From an uncultured Lachnospiraceae bacterium (GTDB taxonomy: Bacteria; Bacillota; Clostridia; Lachnospirales; Lachnospiraceae), in contig CANQRW010000001.1 of NCBI GenBank assembly GCA_947626365.1, positions 62,001 through 126,000 of the forward strand: a stretch of DNA of 64,000 nucleotides. The letters are read 5' to 3'. The notes under the pieces were generated by a model. The model made no database searches. It saw only the letters and a list, made by a program, of their open reading frames with translations, and was not told the DNA's origin. How positions within the stretch are numbered: the stretch's first letter is position 1; each line of letters starts with the position of its first letter. A program made the position numbers and the translations under genes. This document shows, piece after piece, positions 45,456 through 55,201 of this stretch.

Positions 45456-46160
45456 ATGTCACAGATCAACATTCTGGTAGTGGATGACGAGAAGGAAATT
45501 GCTGACCTGGTGGAGATTTATCTGGTCAGCGACGGATATAAGGTGTTTAAGGCCAACAACGCCCAGGAGGGGCTGGATATTCTTGCGAAGGAAGAAGTCC
45601 ATCTGGTGCTTCTGGACATCATGATGCCGGGGATGGATGGACTGGAGATGTGCAAGAAGATCCGGGAGACCAACAATATTCCCATCATCATGCTGAGCGC
45701 CCGCTCCACGGATCTGGATAAGATTCTGGGGCTGGGGACCGGAGCCGACGACTACGTGGTGAAGCCGTTTAATCCCCTGGAACTGACGGCCAGGGTCAAG
45801 TCCCAGCTGCGGCGCTACACCCAGCTGAATCCCAACAGCGTCGCCAGAGATGGAGAGCGGAATGAGATTGCCATCCGAGGGCTGGTCATCAACAAGGATA
45901 ACCATAAGGTGACCGTGTACGACGAGGAGATCAAGCTGACGCCCATTGAGTTCGATATTCTGTATCTGCTGGCTTCCAACCCGGGCAAGGTGTTCAGCAC
46001 GGATGAGATTTTTGAGCGGGTCTGGAACGAGAAGGTCTATGAGGCCAACAATACGGTTATGGTACATATCCGCCGTCTCCGCGGCAAGATGAAAGAAGAT
46101 ACCAGAGAGAATAAGATCATCACCACAGTGTGGGGGGTAGGATACAAAATTGAAAAATGA
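45456..46160 (+). CDS. VanR-type response regulator (OmpR family)
   Basis: A 234-residue DNA-binding regulator. The receiver domain has acidic DDEKE, the phosphorylated Asp54 in LLDIMMPG, a conserved Ser in MLSARST and KPFNPLEL with the invariant Lys. A winged-helix OmpR/PhoB domain follows (ELTPIEFDILYLL, VFSTDEIFERVW, VMVHIRRLRGK). The layout and sequence resemble VanR-type regulators. ATG 45456 follows AAAGGAGGAG. It overlaps the kinase gene, and the genes after it are likely its targets. Confidence 0.95.
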   Translation: MSQINILVVDDEKEIADLVEIYLVSDGYKVFKANNAQEGLDILAKEEVHLVLLDIMMPGMDGLEMCKKIRETNNIPIIMLSARSTDLDKILGLGTGADDYVVKPFNPLELTARVKSQLRRYTQLNPNSVARDGERNEIAIRGLVINKDNHKVTVYDEEIKLTPIEFDILYLLASNPGKVFSTDEIFERVWNEKVYEANNTVMVHIRRLRGKMKEDTRENKIITTVWGVGYKIEK

Positions 46161-47307
46161 TATGAGCTACCGTTACCACACGCGGGTTATCACAAATATC
46201 ATATACAGTGCCATACTGGCCTGCCTGGTGGAGGTGTTCTTGGTGACCAATCTTACCATGGTGGGCCGCTATGCGGCAGAGAAGGGCCGGGAAGGGAGCC
46301 TGGCTGCTATGTTCTATCAGCCGGGAACCATGGTGGTTCTCCTCTATGTGCTGGCTGGGATTGTGGTATTTGCGGTATCTTTCCTTCTGATGCAGCGGGA
46401 ATCCATGTCCTATATCACCAAAATTTCGGCCGCCATGCAGAATATAGCGGCCGGGGATCTGAATACCAGCGTGGAAGTGGTGGGTGATGATGAATTTTCC
46501 GGCATGGCTGCCAATCTGAACATGATGGTGGGAGAGATCCGGGAATTGATGGACAAGGAGAGAGAGTCGGAGAGGACCAAGAATGAACTGATCACCAATG
46601 TGGCCCACGATCTGCGGACGCCTCTCACTTCCATCATCGGGTATCTGGAACTTCTGTCGGGCCCTGTGAAGATGTCGCCGGAGCTTCAGGAGAAATACAT
46701 AGGAATCACTTACACCAAAGCGAAGCGGCTGCAGAAGCTGATTGAAGATCTGTTTGGATTTACCAAGCTGAACTACGGAAAGATATCCATGCGGGTGGCC
46801 AAGGTGGATATTATCAAGCTTTTAAGCCAGCTTCTGGAGGAGTTTTATCCCAATTTCATGGAGAAGAACCTGTCCTACGAGCTCCAGAGCAACGTGCCTA
46901 CCCAGGTGATCACTGCCGACGGCAATCTGCTGGCCAGGCTGTTTGACAATCTGCTGGGCAACGCCATCAAGTACGGCGCGGAAGGAAAGAAAATCTTGGT
47001 GAAGGTCCACGCCGACGCAGATTATGTGACTGTGTCGGTGACCAACTATGGCTATGTGATTCCCAAGGAAGAGCTGCCTCTTTTGTTTGACAAGTTTTAT
47101 CGGGTGGAGCAGTCCCGTTCCACGAATACCGGAGGAACCGGCCTGGGACTGGCAATCGCCAAGAATATTGTGGACATGCATGGAGGTACCATCAGCGTGG
47201 CCAGTGATTTGAACGGAACGGTATTCACTGTGAAGCTGCAGGTGAATTTCGATATTAACAGGGAACATTTTGGAAACCTGGGAGAGCATCATGAATATGA
47301 GATGTAG
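46150..47307 (+). CDS. VanS-type sensor histidine kinase
   Basis: A 385-residue membrane kinase. Two hydrophobic segments (about residues 15-37 and 61-83) flank a short outer loop of about 25 residues, then a HAMP domain and a kinase core: VAHDLRTPLTS with phospho-acceptor His153, LLGNAIKYG (N box), LLFDKFYRVE (F box) and GTGLGLAIAKNIV (G boxes). I kept the TTG start at 46150, which has GGGGGGTAGG 7 nt before it; ATG 46162 is an alternative with a poorer site. The short outer loop suggests it senses membrane-level stress or an ABC partner rather than a large ligand. Confidence 0.93.
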   Translation: MKNDMSYRYHTRVITNIIYSAILACLVEVFLVTNLTMVGRYAAEKGREGSLAAMFYQPGTMVVLLYVLAGIVVFAVSFLLMQRESMSYITKISAAMQNIAAGDLNTSVEVVGDDEFSGMAANLNMMVGEIRELMDKERESERTKNELITNVAHDLRTPLTSIIGYLELLSGPVKMSPELQEKYIGITYTKAKRLQKLIEDLFGFTKLNYGKISMRVAKVDIIKLLSQLLEEFYPNFMEKNLSYELQSNVPTQVITADGNLLARLFDNLLGNAIKYGAEGKKILVKVHADADYVTVSVTNYGYVIPKEELPLLFDKFYRVEQSRSTNTGGTGLGLAIAKNIVDMHGGTISVASDLNGTVFTVKLQVNFDINREHFGNLGEHHEYEM

Positions 47308-49831
47308 ATGGATTGTAGGGCCGCTGTTTTGCATGCTGGCCCTATCTGCCGTTCTTACGGCACAGGCGGCAGACCGAAAGGGCAGGATTCTTACGGCCGC
47401 AGATACAGGCACGGCGCCACTGCAGAGCGGTTCCGAGACGGGGGCCGTTGAGTCCGATATCCGGCAGAGCGGCCTGGTCGCCAGTGATATTCTGATGGAG
47501 GTCACCTACGGATATGACAACCATGCCAAGGGCGGCCGCTATGTGCCGGTAGATGTGAGTTTCGAGAATACGGGAGACAGTGATTTTGCAGGCGCCATGG
47601 AGATTCTGACCATGGAGTCTGATTATGATATCTATCAGTACCAGTATCCGGTGGAGATAGCCGCGGGAACATCGGCGAGCAGCCATGTCTATATCCCCAT
47701 GGGCAACCGGGCGGACCAGATGTTTGTCAGCCTTTCGGACAAGGAAGGCAATCAGATCCTTCATAAACGGCTGCGTCTGGATTTCAGTCTGGAAGTACCG
47801 GAACTTTTTGTGGGGATTTTGAGCGACACGCCGGAGAAGCTGGCTGCCTGGAACGGACTTAACATCGACTACAGCATGATGACGACCCGGGCAGTTGATT
47901 TTGATACGGAGACATTTCCGGAGGATGAGACAGGGCTTGATATGATGGATGTGATTCTTATCAGCAATTTCCGCATTCGGGATTTGTCGCAGGAGCAGAG
48001 CCGGGTCCTGATCCAGTGGGTCAGAAGCGGCGGGACCATGATTCTGGGAACCGGCATGCGGGCAGATGACACCCTGGGCCGTTTCGCGCCGGAACTTCTG
48101 GAGGAATCCTATGATCCGCCGGGCGAGCGGGAGGTGGATATGGGAGCGGTCTATGCCCATGAGAATCCTTCCGATGCGGTGCTTACGCTGCCATGTGTAG
48201 ATTTCTCTCTGTCCGGCGGCGATGTGCTTTGGGCGGATGAAGAGCAGACGCTGGTGGCGACTGTGCCATACGGCAAGGGAACCATTGCGGTGGCGGCCTA
48301 TGATTTTACGGATATGGAGGAGTTCTGCAAGCAGAATCCTTCTTATCTGGATAATCTGCTGACCGGGATCCTGGGAGAAGCCCAGATCGGCAGCCTGGCC
48401 CAGGCAGTTTACAGCGGGAATTCGGATCAGTACTGGTCTGTCCGGGATATGATCAATACAGGCAATGTGCGCCGGCTGCCCAATCTTATGCTGTATACCC
48501 TGGAGATCGTAATATATATTTTTCTGGCAGGCCTCATTCTGTATGTATTTTTAAAGCAGAGGGAGCTGACGCATTTTTATAAGAGAGGCGTGGCCGCACT
48601 GTCTCTGTTTTTCACGGCGATCATCTATTTTATGAGCGGAAGAACCCGTTTTACGGATACATTTTACACTTATGCCCGTTTTATGGAGACCACTTCCGAC
48701 TCGGTCAGCGAGACGACCTACATGAATATCCGGGCGCCGTACAACCGCGCCTATGAGGTTTATCTTTCGCCGGAATACGCGGTGAAGCCGATTACCCGAA
48801 GCTACTATAATGAGAGCACGTCGGTTCCCAGATTCACCGGCAGCGAGGATTACCGGGTGAATCTGAGCCGGGGACAGGAGCAGACGGTTCTTACCATACA
48901 GAATGTTCCGGCGTTTGAACCCCGGTATTTTCAGATGGACAAGATGACGGAGAATACGGAAGGCATCGGTTTTTACGGGGAACTGGAGGTTGACCGGGGA
49001 AAACTGTACGGAAGCATCACGAACAGCTTTGCGGAGACGGTGGAGAATTGTACGCTGCTGTTTAACAACAAACTGATCTGCTTAGGGGACATGGAGCCGG
49101 GACAGACGATTGAGGTTGACAGTCTGGAGATGGAAGAGTATCCCCAGAATTATTCCTATCAGGTGGCTTCTTTCCTGTCCGGGAAAAGCAGTTTTGAGCA
49201 GGCGGATATCAGCAATGAGGCATACGTAGATGCCGCGGAGAAGACAAATCTTCTGGAGTTTTATCTGGATAATTATATGCCCTACTATACCACGCCGAGC
49301 GCCCGAATCGCAGGAATTACCAGAACCCGGAACGACAGGGAAGGCCTCCTTCAGGCCGATACGGTTCAGGGCATCACGGTGGTGTCCTCCACGGTGGCCG
49401 TCTATTCGAAAGACGAGGAAGTGCTGTACCGCTCGGCGCTGGTGAAATCTCCCAGGGTATTGAGCGGAAGCTATGATCAGGCTTCAAATTCTCTTTACGG
49501 AGTGGATCCGGTGACACTGGAATATTCTCTGGGTAATGATGTGCGGATAGAAAGCCTGTTTTTTGACTACGTGTCGCCGATCTTCACGGAGAGTCAGGAA
49601 TATGCCGGCGATAACCTGGCGGTTTTCAGCGGGGATATTTATTTTTATAACCATAATTCCGGCGCTTATGATGAGATGGATTCGGAGAAGAAAGAGTATG
49701 AAGGTTATGAACTTGCCGATTATCTGTCGCCGGGCAATACCATTACCGTGCGGTACGTATATTCCAATATGAATCAATACAACTGGAATGTGCTTCTGCC
49801 GATGCTGAATATCGTGGGGAGGGAGTACTGA
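47291..49831 (+). CDS. Large membrane-anchored ectodomain protein next to ABC transporter
   Basis: An 846-residue exported protein. It has a signal peptide (to about residue 27) and a long outer part whose central section (about 165-290) resembles a glutamine-amidotransferase-like/GldG-type fold (ILISNFRIRDLSQEQSRVLIQWVRSGGTM). Two membrane segments follow at about residues 395-418 and 428-445, and then a beta-rich C-terminal ectodomain. ATG 47291 overlaps the kinase stop; its own stop overlaps the ATPase start. The tight overlaps point to a complex with the ABC transporter. I do not know its function. Confidence 0.72.
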   Translation: MNMRCRWIVGPLFCMLALSAVLTAQAADRKGRILTAADTGTAPLQSGSETGAVESDIRQSGLVASDILMEVTYGYDNHAKGGRYVPVDVSFENTGDSDFAGAMEILTMESDYDIYQYQYPVEIAAGTSASSHVYIPMGNRADQMFVSLSDKEGNQILHKRLRLDFSLEVPELFVGILSDTPEKLAAWNGLNIDYSMMTTRAVDFDTETFPEDETGLDMMDVILISNFRIRDLSQEQSRVLIQWVRSGGTMILGTGMRADDTLGRFAPELLEESYDPPGEREVDMGAVYAHENPSDAVLTLPCVDFSLSGGDVLWADEEQTLVATVPYGKGTIAVAAYDFTDMEEFCKQNPSYLDNLLTGILGEAQIGSLAQAVYSGNSDQYWSVRDMINTGNVRRLPNLMLYTLEIVIYIFLAGLILYVFLKQRELTHFYKRGVAALSLFFTAIIYFMSGRTRFTDTFYTYARFMETTSDSVSETTYMNIRAPYNRAYEVYLSPEYAVKPITRSYYNESTSVPRFTGSEDYRVNLSRGQEQTVLTIQNVPAFEPRYFQMDKMTENTEGIGFYGELEVDRGKLYGSITNSFAETVENCTLLFNNKLICLGDMEPGQTIEVDSLEMEEYPQNYSYQVASFLSGKSSFEQADISNEAYVDAAEKTNLLEFYLDNYMPYYTTPSARIAGITRTRNDREGLLQADTVQGITVVSSTVAVYSKDEEVLYRSALVKSPRVLSGSYDQASNSLYGVDPVTLEYSLGNDVRIESLFFDYVSPIFTESQEYAGDNLAVFSGDIYFYNHNSGAYDEMDSEKKEYEGYELADYLSPGNTITVRYVYSNMNQYNWNVLLPMLNIVGREY

Positions 49832-50784
49832 TGCTGAAGATAGAGAATCTGAAAAAAATTTTCGGCCGCACAGTAGCCCTGGATGGTCTGAACATGACGG
49901 TGGAGGACGGCGCCCTCTACGGATTTGTAGGCCCCAACGGAGCAGGAAAAACCACGACCATCAAGATGATCATCGGCCTTCTGACTCCTGACGACGGCAG
50001 AGTGCTGGTGAACGGCATGGATGTTGTCAGGGAGTCAAGGAAGGTGCTGGCTCGGATCGGATATGTGCCGGACAGCTTTGGAATCTACGATAATCTGAAG
50101 GTTTCGGAATATATGGAATTTTTCGCGGCCTGTTATGGAATCGCAGGACTGAAGGCCAGAAAAAGAAGCCAGGCGCTTTTAGAGCAGGTAGGCCTGGATG
50201 ATAAGATGGATTTCTATGTGGATGGCCTGTCCAGGGGAATGAAGCAGCGGCTGTGCCTGGCCCGGGCATTGATTCACAATCCGCCGTTTCTGATCATGGA
50301 TGAGCCTACGGCCGGTCTGGATCTCCGAACCAGATATGAATTCAAGGAGATACTGAAAGACCTGCGGGAACAGGGAAAGACGGTGTTTATCAGTTCCCAC
50401 ATTCTCCCGGAGCTGGCGGAAATCTGTACGGATATCGGTATCGTAGACCAGGGCCGTATGGTAGTGGAGGGGAGCATGGATGAGATTCTGGAGAAGATCA
50501 ATGTGACGACGCCGCTGATGATCTCGGTATCGGGGGGACAGCAGACGGCGCTTCAGATTCTCAGAAGCCATCCCTATGTTGAGACCATTACCATCCGTGA
50601 TGAAGATATTATGGTTAACTTTAACGGTGACAAGCAGGACGAGGCGGCGCTTTTGCAGCAGCTGGTGGATGCGGAGGTGCAGGTCTACGGCTTCGTGAGG
50701 GAGCGGGGCAATCTGGAGTCTGTATTCATGCAGATTACGGATCACGGAGAAGAAGAGGTGGTGTTGATTCATGAAGATCATTAA
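49831..50784 (+). CDS. ABC transporter ATP-binding protein
   Basis: A 317-residue ATPase of the CcmA/NatA type. It has Walker A GPNGAGKTTT, the signature LSRGMKQRL (a variant of LSGGQ), Walker B FLIMDEPTAGLD and the switch His in ISSHILPEL. The C-terminal 80 residues form a small extra domain typical of drug- or bacteriocin-type and export ATPases. The start codon overlaps the preceding stop (TGATG), and the permease gene overlaps its end by 14 bp. The exported substrate is not evident. Confidence 0.95.
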   Translation: MLKIENLKKIFGRTVALDGLNMTVEDGALYGFVGPNGAGKTTTIKMIIGLLTPDDGRVLVNGMDVVRESRKVLARIGYVPDSFGIYDNLKVSEYMEFFAACYGIAGLKARKRSQALLEQVGLDDKMDFYVDGLSRGMKQRLCLARALIHNPPFLIMDEPTAGLDLRTRYEFKEILKDLREQGKTVFISSHILPELAEICTDIGIVDQGRMVVEGSMDEILEKINVTTPLMISVSGGQQTALQILRSHPYVETITIRDEDIMVNFNGDKQDEAALLQQLVDAEVQVYGFVRERGNLESVFMQITDHGEEEVVLIHEDH

Positions 50785-51658
50785 TCCGGTTTACCGGCAG
50801 GAATCCAGGGCCGGCGCCCGATCCTTCAAGCTGCCTTTGATTGTTCTGGCGTTTAACAGTGTGCTGGCAGTGGTGGCGCTTTTTGATATGTATACCATGA
50901 TCACCAGGGTCCGTCTGACAGCGGAGCTTCAGTATTCCAGTTTCCTGGGGCTGTATGTGTTTGCGGCGACCGTGGAGTTTGTGCTGCTTTTGCTCTTTAT
51001 TCCGGGAATTACCGCCGGAAGTATCAGCGGCGAGAGGGAGAGACAGACGCTGGATCTGATGCTGACAACCCGTCTGACCGGAGCTGACATTGTATTCGGG
51101 AAACTGGCCAGCAGCCTGTCTACGGTTTTTTTGCTGATCGTATCCAGTTTTCCCATCCTGGGGCTGGTGTTTATCTATGGAGGAGTAACTGCGTCAGATA
51201 TCGCTCTTCTGCTTCTGTGTTATTCCGTGACGGCGCTTCTGCTGGGGAGCATCGGAATCTTCTGCTCGGCGGTCTCCCGGCGGACAACCATGGCAACCGT
51301 ATCCGCATATTGTCTGGTGGCTCTGCTGACCGGCGGGACGATTGCCGTGAATTATATGGTCTCCGGATTTATGAGAATGACGTCGGTGTCGGCGGAACCG
51401 TCGTCAGGCAGAATGGTATATCTGCTTTTATGCAATCCCATGGCTATGTTTCAGGCGGTCATAGAGAGACAGGCAGGAACAGAGGGAGGGCTGTCAGTGC
51501 TGCTTCCCCAGATTGCTCAGGCAAGGGAAACGGGACGGATCGGCGGCGGCTGGTGGCTGTGGTGCATGCTGTTCCAGCTGGCTCTTGGGGCGCTGTTTTT
51601 GTGGGGAGCCGTAAAAAGCATGAACCGCAGAGACCGGAGGAGACGGAGAAAACTGTGA
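50771..51658 (+). CDS. ABC transporter permease (ABC-2 type)
   Basis: A 295-residue membrane protein with six or seven hydrophobic segments, a first loop after the second segment (SISGERERQTLDLMLTTRLT) that is the ABC-2 EAA-like contact region of this family, and a basic C-terminus. It overlaps the ATPase gene by 14 bp and closes the operon. The next gene has its own promoter 28 bp further on. Confidence 0.93.
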   Translation: MKIINPVYRQESRAGARSFKLPLIVLAFNSVLAVVALFDMYTMITRVRLTAELQYSSFLGLYVFAATVEFVLLLLFIPGITAGSISGERERQTLDLMLTTRLTGADIVFGKLASSLSTVFLLIVSSFPILGLVFIYGGVTASDIALLLLCYSVTALLLGSIGIFCSAVSRRTTMATVSAYCLVALLTGGTIAVNYMVSGFMRMTSVSAEPSSGRMVYLLLCNPMAMFQAVIERQAGTEGGLSVLLPQIAQARETGRIGGGWWLWCMLFQLALGALFLWGAVKSMNRRDRRRRRKL

Positions 51659-51685
51659 AAAAAGCCGCGGAAGGGCTGAAAAAGG

Positions 51686-51714
51686 TTGCCGTAAGCGGTA
51701 TTTAAAGATATAAT
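51686..51714 (+). promoter_or_regulatory. Promoter of the SPFH/zinc-ribbon/TPM operon
   Basis: TTGCCG, 17 bp, TATAAT (51709-51714), 60 bp before the SPFH start. Confidence 0.65.
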
Positions 51715-51773
51715 CATAATAGTGTGTCTGCGGTATTACAGATCATATTTCAGAGCAGAAGGAGGAGATTCGT

Positions 51774-53063
51774 ATGGGAATTATTAAGGCGGCAGTATCG
51801 GCAGTAAGCGGCGCTTTGGCGGACCAGTGGCTGGAGGTCATTGAACCGGGAGATATGGGGGACCGTACCGTATTTGCCAAGGGCGTGCAGGCGCGCAGAG
51901 GCTCCAACACCAAAGGGACAGACAATACCGTGTCCAACGGTTCTGTGATCCATGTATATCCCAATCAGTTCATGATGCTGGTGGACGGCGGCAAGGTAAT
52001 CGATTATACGGCCGAGGAAGGTTACTATACGGTCAATAATTCTTCCATGCCTTCTCTTTTTAACGGTCAGTTCGGCGATGCGCTGAAGGAGTCGTTTAAC
52101 CGGATCCGGTACGGCGGCGTCACTCCTGTGTCTCAGAAGGTATACTATGTCAATCTTCAGGAGATCAAGGGAATCAAATTTGGAACGCGCAATCCCATCA
52201 ACTATTTTGATATGTTTTATAATTCCGAGCTGTTTCTCAGGGCCCACGGAACCTATTCCATCAAGATCACGGATCCGCTGCTGTTCTATGCGGAAGTGAT
52301 TCCGAAGAACGCGGACAAGGTGGAGATCGATTCCATTAATGAACAGTATCTGGATGAATTCCTGGAAGCTCTTCAGTCTTCCATCAATCAGATGTCCGCG
52401 GACGGCACCAGAATCTCCTTCGTAGCCTCCAAAGGCCGGGAACTGGCGAAATACATGGCGGATACGCTGGATGAAGACTGGAAAAAGATGCGCGGCATGG
52501 AGATTCAGTCCGTGGGTATCGCCAGCATTTCTTATGATGAAGAGTCCCAGAAGCTGATCAATATGAGAAACCAGGGCGCCATGCTCAGCGATCCGTCTGT
52601 CCGTGAAGGTTATGTCCAGGGCGCGGTGGCCCGGGGCATGGAGGCGGCCGGCTCCAATTCCGGCGGCGCTATGGCCGGCTTCATGGGCATGGGTATGGGC
52701 ATGAACGCCGGCGGCGGATTTATGGGAGCGGCGTCTGCGGCTAATATGCAGCAGATGCAGATGCGGCAGGGCATGCAGCCCGGTATGGGGCAGCCTCAGC
52801 CCGGCATGCAGCAGAACGGACAGCCGTATGGCGCGGCGCAGCAGGCATATGCCGGAGGGGCGGCGCAGCGGCCGGCCTATACGCCGGTAGGCGCTCAGAA
52901 CCAGGCGGCCGGCTGGACCTGTTCCTGCGGACATGTAAATACAGGCAAGTTCTGCAGCGAGTGCGGCAAACCCGCGCCTGTTCCGGATTCCACCTGGACC
53001 TGCTCCTGCGGACACGTAAATACCGGAAAATTCTGCAGTGAGTGCGGCAAGCCGAGACAGTAG
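51774..53063 (+). CDS. SPFH-domain protein with two C-terminal zinc ribbons (YdjI-like)
   Basis: A 429-residue protein. The N-terminal 290 residues form an SPFH (stomatin/flotillin-type) domain, which oligomerises at membranes. A Gly/Met/Gln-rich flexible stretch follows (about 295-375; GMGMGMNAGGG, MQQMQMRQGMQ). The end has two nearly identical zinc ribbons, each CSCGHVNTGKFCSECGK, in tandem with 14 residues between. It resembles B. subtilis YdjI, which recruits PspA to the membrane. No PspA gene is visible in the window. The AAGGAGG ribosome site before ATG 51774 is strong. Confidence 0.85.
   Translation: MGIIKAAVSAVSGALADQWLEVIEPGDMGDRTVFAKGVQARRGSNTKGTDNTVSNGSVIHVYPNQFMMLVDGGKVIDYTAEEGYYTVNNSSMPSLFNGQFGDALKESFNRIRYGGVTPVSQKVYYVNLQEIKGIKFGTRNPINYFDMFYNSELFLRAHGTYSIKITDPLLFYAEVIPKNADKVEIDSINEQYLDEFLEALQSSINQMSADGTRISFVASKGRELAKYMADTLDEDWKKMRGMEIQSVGIASISYDEESQKLINMRNQGAMLSDPSVREGYVQGAVARGMEAAGSNSGGAMAGFMGMGMGMNAGGGFMGAASAANMQQMQMRQGMQPGMGQPQPGMQQNGQPYGAAQQAYAGGAAQRPAYTPVGAQNQAAGWTCSCGHVNTGKFCSECGKPAPVPDSTWTCSCGHVNTGKFCSECGKPRQ
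52915..53062 (+). repeat. Duplicated zinc-ribbon segment
   Basis: Two copies of a 17-residue Cys4 module are encoded within the last 150 bp of the SPFH gene; third-base differences show the duplication is not very recent. Confidence 0.7.
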
Positions 53064-53115
53064 TGTTTTGCCGGCAGAATCCGGATGAGAATAAATCTGC
53101 GCATGGAGAAATATT

Positions 53116-54228
53116 ATGGCGACAGTCACGTTAAAATGTCCGAATTGCGGAGGCGGTCTTCAGTTTGATCCCGCCTCCCAGAAATACAAATGCGAATACT
53201 GTCTTTCTTCCTTCTCCCAGGAGGAACTGGAAAAGGCGAACCCGGAAGCGGCAGCGCAGCAGCCGGAAACGGCGCGGCCCGCCGGCGCGGCAGCCGGACA
53301 GCAGGCCGCTCCGAAGATACAGAAACCGGGACATGCGGGGGGACAGGAACGGTCCGCCGTCGTTTACAACTGTCCCAGCTGCGGGGCAGAGATCGTGACT
53401 GACGAGACCACTGCGGCGGCCTTCTGTTTTTACTGCCACAATCCGGTGATTCTTCAGGGAAAGCTGGAGGGCGGATACCGGCCGGATTATGTGCTGCCCT
53501 TTGAGGTGGACAGAGAGAAGGCCAGGAATATCTTCCTGACCTGGCTGAAACAGAAGAAATTTGTTCCGAAAGATTTTTACTCGCCGGATCAGATTGAGAA
53601 GATGACGGGTGTGTACTTTCCTTACTGGCTTTACAGCTGCCAGGCAGACGGCCGGCTGGAAGCAGAGGGAATCCGGGATCAGGGCAGCCGGATCGTCGGC
53701 AATACCCGCTATACGGACCGCCAGAAATTCCGCATTGAGCGAACCGGCAGTATGCACATAGAGAATGTCACCCGCAATGCCCTTAAGAAGGCGGACCGGA
53801 AGCTGGTGGAGGGCGTCATGCCTTTTGAGATGAAGGATCTGAAGCCGTTTTCCATGGGATATCTGTCCGGATTCTACGCGGAGAAAAGAGATATTGAGAG
53901 CAGGGAATTCGCTCCCCAGGTGGAAGAGGAAGTCTGCGGCTACGCCGCGAGCAGCCTGATGAACAGTGTGACAGGTTACGCCAGCGTGCAGGTGAAGAGC
54001 CAATCGGTAGACCTTAAGGATGGCCGGTGGGAATATGCCCTGATGCCGGTGTGGACCCTTACCTATAAGGACAGTTCCAGCGACAGGATTTATTATTTTG
54101 CCTGCAACGGCCAGACCGGCAAGGTCTGCGGAGTACTGCCCATTGATAAGGGGAAGCTGGCTGTTTTCTTTGCGGAAATATTTATACCGCTGTTTATCGT
54201 ACTGATGATCGTGGGGTATTTCATATGA
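53116..54228 (+). CDS. TFIIB-type zinc-ribbon membrane protein (YdjG-like)
   Basis: A 370-residue protein with two N-terminal zinc ribbons (CPNCGGGLQFD ... CEYC and, after a Pro/Ala-rich linker, CPSCGAEIVTD ... CFYC), a large soluble middle and one C-terminal membrane segment (about 345-367). This matches B. subtilis YdjG, part of the ydjFGHI envelope-stress operon. A helicase-like annotation often given to this family rests only on the zinc ribbons. The next gene overlaps its stop (ATGATG). Confidence 0.83.
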   Translation: MATVTLKCPNCGGGLQFDPASQKYKCEYCLSSFSQEELEKANPEAAAQQPETARPAGAAAGQQAAPKIQKPGHAGGQERSAVVYNCPSCGAEIVTDETTAAAFCFYCHNPVILQGKLEGGYRPDYVLPFEVDREKARNIFLTWLKQKKFVPKDFYSPDQIEKMTGVYFPYWLYSCQADGRLEAEGIRDQGSRIVGNTRYTDRQKFRIERTGSMHIENVTRNALKKADRKLVEGVMPFEMKDLKPFSMGYLSGFYAEKRDIESREFAPQVEEEVCGYAASSLMNSVTGYASVQVKSQSVDLKDGRWEYALMPVWTLTYKDSSSDRIYYFACNGQTGKVCGVLPIDKGKLAVFFAEIFIPLFIVLMIVGYFI

Positions 54229-55166
54229 TGAGAGACGGGAAAAGAAGATTTCTGCGGCCGGTTCTGACTGCTGCCGGCAGCCTGAAGGCAGCGGCGTTTG
54301 CCGCGCTCTGCGGTGTCCTGCTGCTGTTCTGCAGCGGTCCGGAGGCTGTCTATGGGGCGGAGATACGGAAGGAAGAGGGCAGGGCCGTCTATGATTACGC
54401 GGAGCTGTTCGACGAGGATCAGGTGCGGCAGCTGGAGGATCAGGCGGCCCGTGTGAAGCAGGATGTAAAGTTTGAGGTGGTGATTATGACTACGCTTGAC
54501 GCGGAGGGGAAGGAGTCCCAGGCCTATGCCGATGATGCCTATGACGCCGGCGGATTCGGCGTCGGAAGCGATCACGATGGGATCCTGTATCTGATCGATC
54601 TGGACAACCGGGAACTGACCTTTTCCACAGCAGGGACGGCAATCCGGATTTTCTCCTATGAGAGAGTGGAGACCATGCTGGATCACGTGTATGAGTACGT
54701 CTCTGACGGAGACTACGCAGAAAGCGCCGCCGTTTTTCTGAAGGATGTTCAGACGTATGCGGCGGAAGGCATCCTGTCCGGGCAGTACAATTACGACACG
54801 GAGACCGGGAGAATCAGCGTTCACAGAAGCATCCGATGGTATGAGATGCTGCTGGCAGCCGCTGTCTCCGCCATTGTGGCCGGAGGCGCCGCGGCTGCGG
54901 TGAAGAGGCAGTATAGAATGGAGACGGATGAGAGGCAGCTGGCCAACGCCAACATGGTCTACCGGGCAGACAGCCAGTTTGAATTTTCAGATAAAAACGA
55001 TGTGCTCATTGATACCTTTGTGGTCACCAGCCTGATTGCGGCGGGAGCCGCGGCGGCAGCCGGAAGAGGAAATTCCGGGAGAAGAGGCGGAATGGGCCCG
55101 AGAAGTTCGCCTACCCATCATTCCTCCGGCGGAAGGGTTCACGGAGGCGGAAGCCGGAGGTTCTGA
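54225..55166 (+). CDS. TPM-domain membrane protein (YdjH-like)
   Basis: A 313-residue exported, membrane-bound protein. A signal or anchor (about residues 18-40) precedes a TPM domain (about 50-190; VYDYAELFDEDQVRQLED, DGILYLIDLDNRELTFSTAG), then a second hydrophobic stretch (about 206-224) and a Gly/Ser/His/Arg-rich tail ending GGGSRRF. It resembles YdjH. TPM domains act as assembly factors or acid phosphatases; no phosphatase site is evident here. It shares an operon with the YdjI- and YdjG-like genes. Confidence 0.83.
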   Translation: MMRDGKRRFLRPVLTAAGSLKAAAFAALCGVLLLFCSGPEAVYGAEIRKEEGRAVYDYAELFDEDQVRQLEDQAARVKQDVKFEVVIMTTLDAEGKESQAYADDAYDAGGFGVGSDHDGILYLIDLDNRELTFSTAGTAIRIFSYERVETMLDHVYEYVSDGDYAESAAVFLKDVQTYAAEGILSGQYNYDTETGRISVHRSIRWYEMLLAAAVSAIVAGGAAAAVKRQYRMETDERQLANANMVYRADSQFEFSDKNDVLIDTFVVTSLIAAGAAAAAGRGNSGRRGGMGPRSSPTHHSSGGRVHGGGSRRF

Positions 55167-55201
55167 GCAGTGAGATTTGAGAGAGACAGAGGATAGACAG
55201 T

